Positions 63,127 to 64,000 of a stretch of DNA of 64,000 nucleotides are shown piece after piece. The notes beneath the pieces were generated by a model. It was given only the letters and a program-made list of their open reading frames with translations, was not told where the DNA came from and made no database searches. Where the stretch lies: positions 15,425 through 79,424 of the forward strand of contig CAZIDY010000012.1 in the NCBI GenBank assembly GCA_964538505.1, written 5' to 3'. A program made the translations under genes and the position numbers. Origin of the DNA: Zeimonas sp964538505. Its GTDB lineage: Bacteria; Pseudomonadota; Gammaproteobacteria; Burkholderiales; Burkholderiaceae_E. How positions within the stretch are numbered: position 1 is the first letter of the stretch; each line of letters opens with the position of its first letter.

Positions 63127-63573
63127 ATGACCCCAGCGCCCGATTTCGCGCAGCGCGTGCGCGCGAGCTTTGCACGCCAACCCGCCATGCGGCTCATCGG
63201 CGCCGAGCTCCTTCGCGTCGACTCCGGCGAGGTCGAGATCGTCCTTCCCTTCCGTCCCGAGATCGCCCAGCAGCACGGTTTCGTGCATGCCGGCATCATC
63301 GGCACGGCCCTCGACTCCGCCTGCGGCTATGCCGCGTTGAGCACGATGCCCGCCGGCACCGGCGTGCTGACGATCGAGTTCAAGCTGAACTGCCTCGCGC
63401 CGGCGGCGAGCGAGCGCTTCCGTCTCGTCGGGCGCGTCCGCAAGGCCGGCCGCACGATCGTCGTCGCCGAAGGCGACGCAATCGGGGTGGCGAGTGACGG
63501 CCGCGAGAAGCTCGTCTCGACGATGATGGCCACCGTGATGACGATTCACGGACGCGACGGCGTCGTCGACTGA
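63127..63573 (+). CDS. PaaI-family hotdog thioesterase
   Basis: 148-residue hotdog-fold protein. The HGFVHAGIIGTALDSACGYAA helix region with conserved Gly, His and Asp is typical of PaaI/YdiI acyl-CoA thioesterases. EFKLNCLAPAASERFRLVGRV supplies the second half of the fold. The ATG at 63127 gives family length; upstream in-frame codons are in the hairpin region. Its neighbour is isovaleryl-CoA dehydrogenase, so it may act on CoA esters of branched-chain amino acid breakdown. Confidence 0.88.
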   Translation: MTPAPDFAQRVRASFARQPAMRLIGAELLRVDSGEVEIVLPFRPEIAQQHGFVHAGIIGTALDSACGYAALSTMPAGTGVLTIEFKLNCLAPAASERFRLVGRVRKAGRTIVVAEGDAIGVASDGREKLVSTMMATVMTIHGRDGVVD

Positions 63574-63648
63574 GCGACAATCCCCGAACGCAGGCGCCCG
63601 CCCGCTTCGCAACACACGTCCTGAATCGACGAGAAGAGAGCCCGAGAA

Positions 63649-64000
63649 ATGGCGACCATCCCCGGACTGAAATTCGACCTCGGCGAAGACGTCGCGATGC
63701 TGCGCGACTCGCTCGAGCAGTTCACCGCGAAGGAGATCACGCCGCGCGCCGCCGAGATCGATCGCAGCGACCAGTTCCCAATGGACCTCTGGCGCAAGCT
63801 CGGCGATCTGGGCGTGCTGGGAATGACGGTGTCCGAAGACTACGGCGGCGCCGACCTCGGCTATCTCGCGCACATCGTCGCAATGGAGGAGATCTCGCGC
63901 GGCTCGGCTTCGGTCGGCCTGTCGTACGGCGCGCACTCGAACCTCTGCGTGAACCAGATCCACCGCAACGGCAGCGACGAGCAGAAGCGCAGGTATCTGC
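63649..64000 (+). CDS. ivd: Isovaleryl-CoA dehydrogenase (3' end outside window)
   Basis: First 117 codons of an acyl-CoA dehydrogenase that oxidises isovaleryl-CoA in leucine catabolism. The block LGMTVSEDYGGADLGYLAHI followed by MEEISRGSASVGLSYGAHSN and LCVNQIHRNG is specific for the isovaleryl-CoA group. GAGAAGAGAG precedes the ATG. It likely starts a liu-type leucine degradation operon beyond the edge. Confidence 0.92.
   Translation, partial: MATIPGLKFDLGEDVAMLRDSLEQFTAKEITPRAAEIDRSDQFPMDLWRKLGDLGVLGMTVSEDYGGADLGYLAHIVAMEEISRGSASVGLSYGAHSNLCVNQIHRNGSDEQKRRYL

Overview
The window is very GC-rich, densely coding chromosomal DNA. It most likely comes from a betaproteobacterium, probably of the Burkholderiales/Rhodocyclales type. 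The evidence is gene content and order: pyrE next to an exonuclease III gene, gatCAB divergent from mreBCD-mrdA-rodA, a Tat-dependent NosZ with NosR, a PEP-CTERM protein, and isovaleryl-CoA dehydrogenase. Many genes overlap by one to four bases (ATGA, GTGA or TTGA junctions), and GTG and TTG starts are common. I saw no rRNA, tRNA, CRISPR array, integrase or intact insertion sequence. The left edge cuts an ftsH-type gene and the right edge cuts an acyl-CoA dehydrogenase gene.

Layout. 1-8 kb: FtsH-family protease, pirin, YhhN-family membrane protein, a small cupin-like protein, a DUF488 protein, an EamA exporter, an FMN reductase and an MFS exporter. 7.6-11.3 kb: metal and nitric-oxide genes (DUF2946 protein, PCu(A)C copper chaperone, NnrS behind an NsrR-like operator, a CopZ-like chaperone) and an Hsp20 gene with a heat-shock promoter. 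11.4-14.6 kb: PcaF-type thiolase, a VOC protein and AmpG. 14.7-26.4 kb: a complete nitrous oxide reductase cluster, transcribed leftward as nosR-nosZ-nosD-nosF-nosY-nosL-apbE(nosX), followed by a second full-length nosR. The two nosR genes share an upstream module. 26.4-33.1 kb: a ferritin-like protein and a tripartite RND efflux operon. 33.3-36.2 kb: a TRAP transporter (dctPQM). 36.2-36.8 kb: a non-coding stretch with a broken siderophore-interacting-protein gene and three hairpins.

36.8-41.2 kb: a four-gene 2-oxoacid:acceptor oxidoreductase with a fused GltD-like/ferredoxin subunit. 41.4-42.3 kb: a periplasmic peroxiredoxin, and a Phd-type antitoxin beside a truncated PIN toxin. 42.5-45.2 kb: an unusual fusion of ornithine aminotransferase with an arginine-dihydrolase-like domain, coupled to an Lrp/AsnC regulator. 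45.2-46.3 kb: a PEP-CTERM protein behind a sigma-54-type promoter. 46.3-51.9 kb: exonuclease III, pyrE, dodecin, gatB, a lipoprotein, gatA and gatC. 52-58.4 kb: the rod-shape operon mreB-mreC-mreD-mrdA-rodA, interrupted between mreD and mrdA by a 108-bp perfect inverted repeat with G-quadruplex-type arms. 58.4-64 kb: TDT-family transporter, OsmC protein, quinone oxidoreductase, a CnbZ/RidA-like protein, a SMUG1-type uracil-DNA glycosylase, a hairpin-rich gap, a hotdog thioesterase and isovaleryl-CoA dehydrogenase.

Functionally this is a facultative denitrifier that can reduce N2O. NosR, with its flavin attached by ApbE/NosX, would send electrons to NosZ; NosDFY and NosL would supply copper and sulfur for the CuZ centre; nearby copper chaperones and NnrS fit the same copper/NO theme. 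The other genes serve amino-acid and aromatic-acid catabolism, efflux and housekeeping. The most unusual structures are the 108-bp inverted repeat, the aminotransferase-dihydrolase fusion, the duplicated nosR, a possible lipoprotein form of NosZ, the nested operator before nnrS, and a dispersed palindrome that supplies coding sequence at gene ends.
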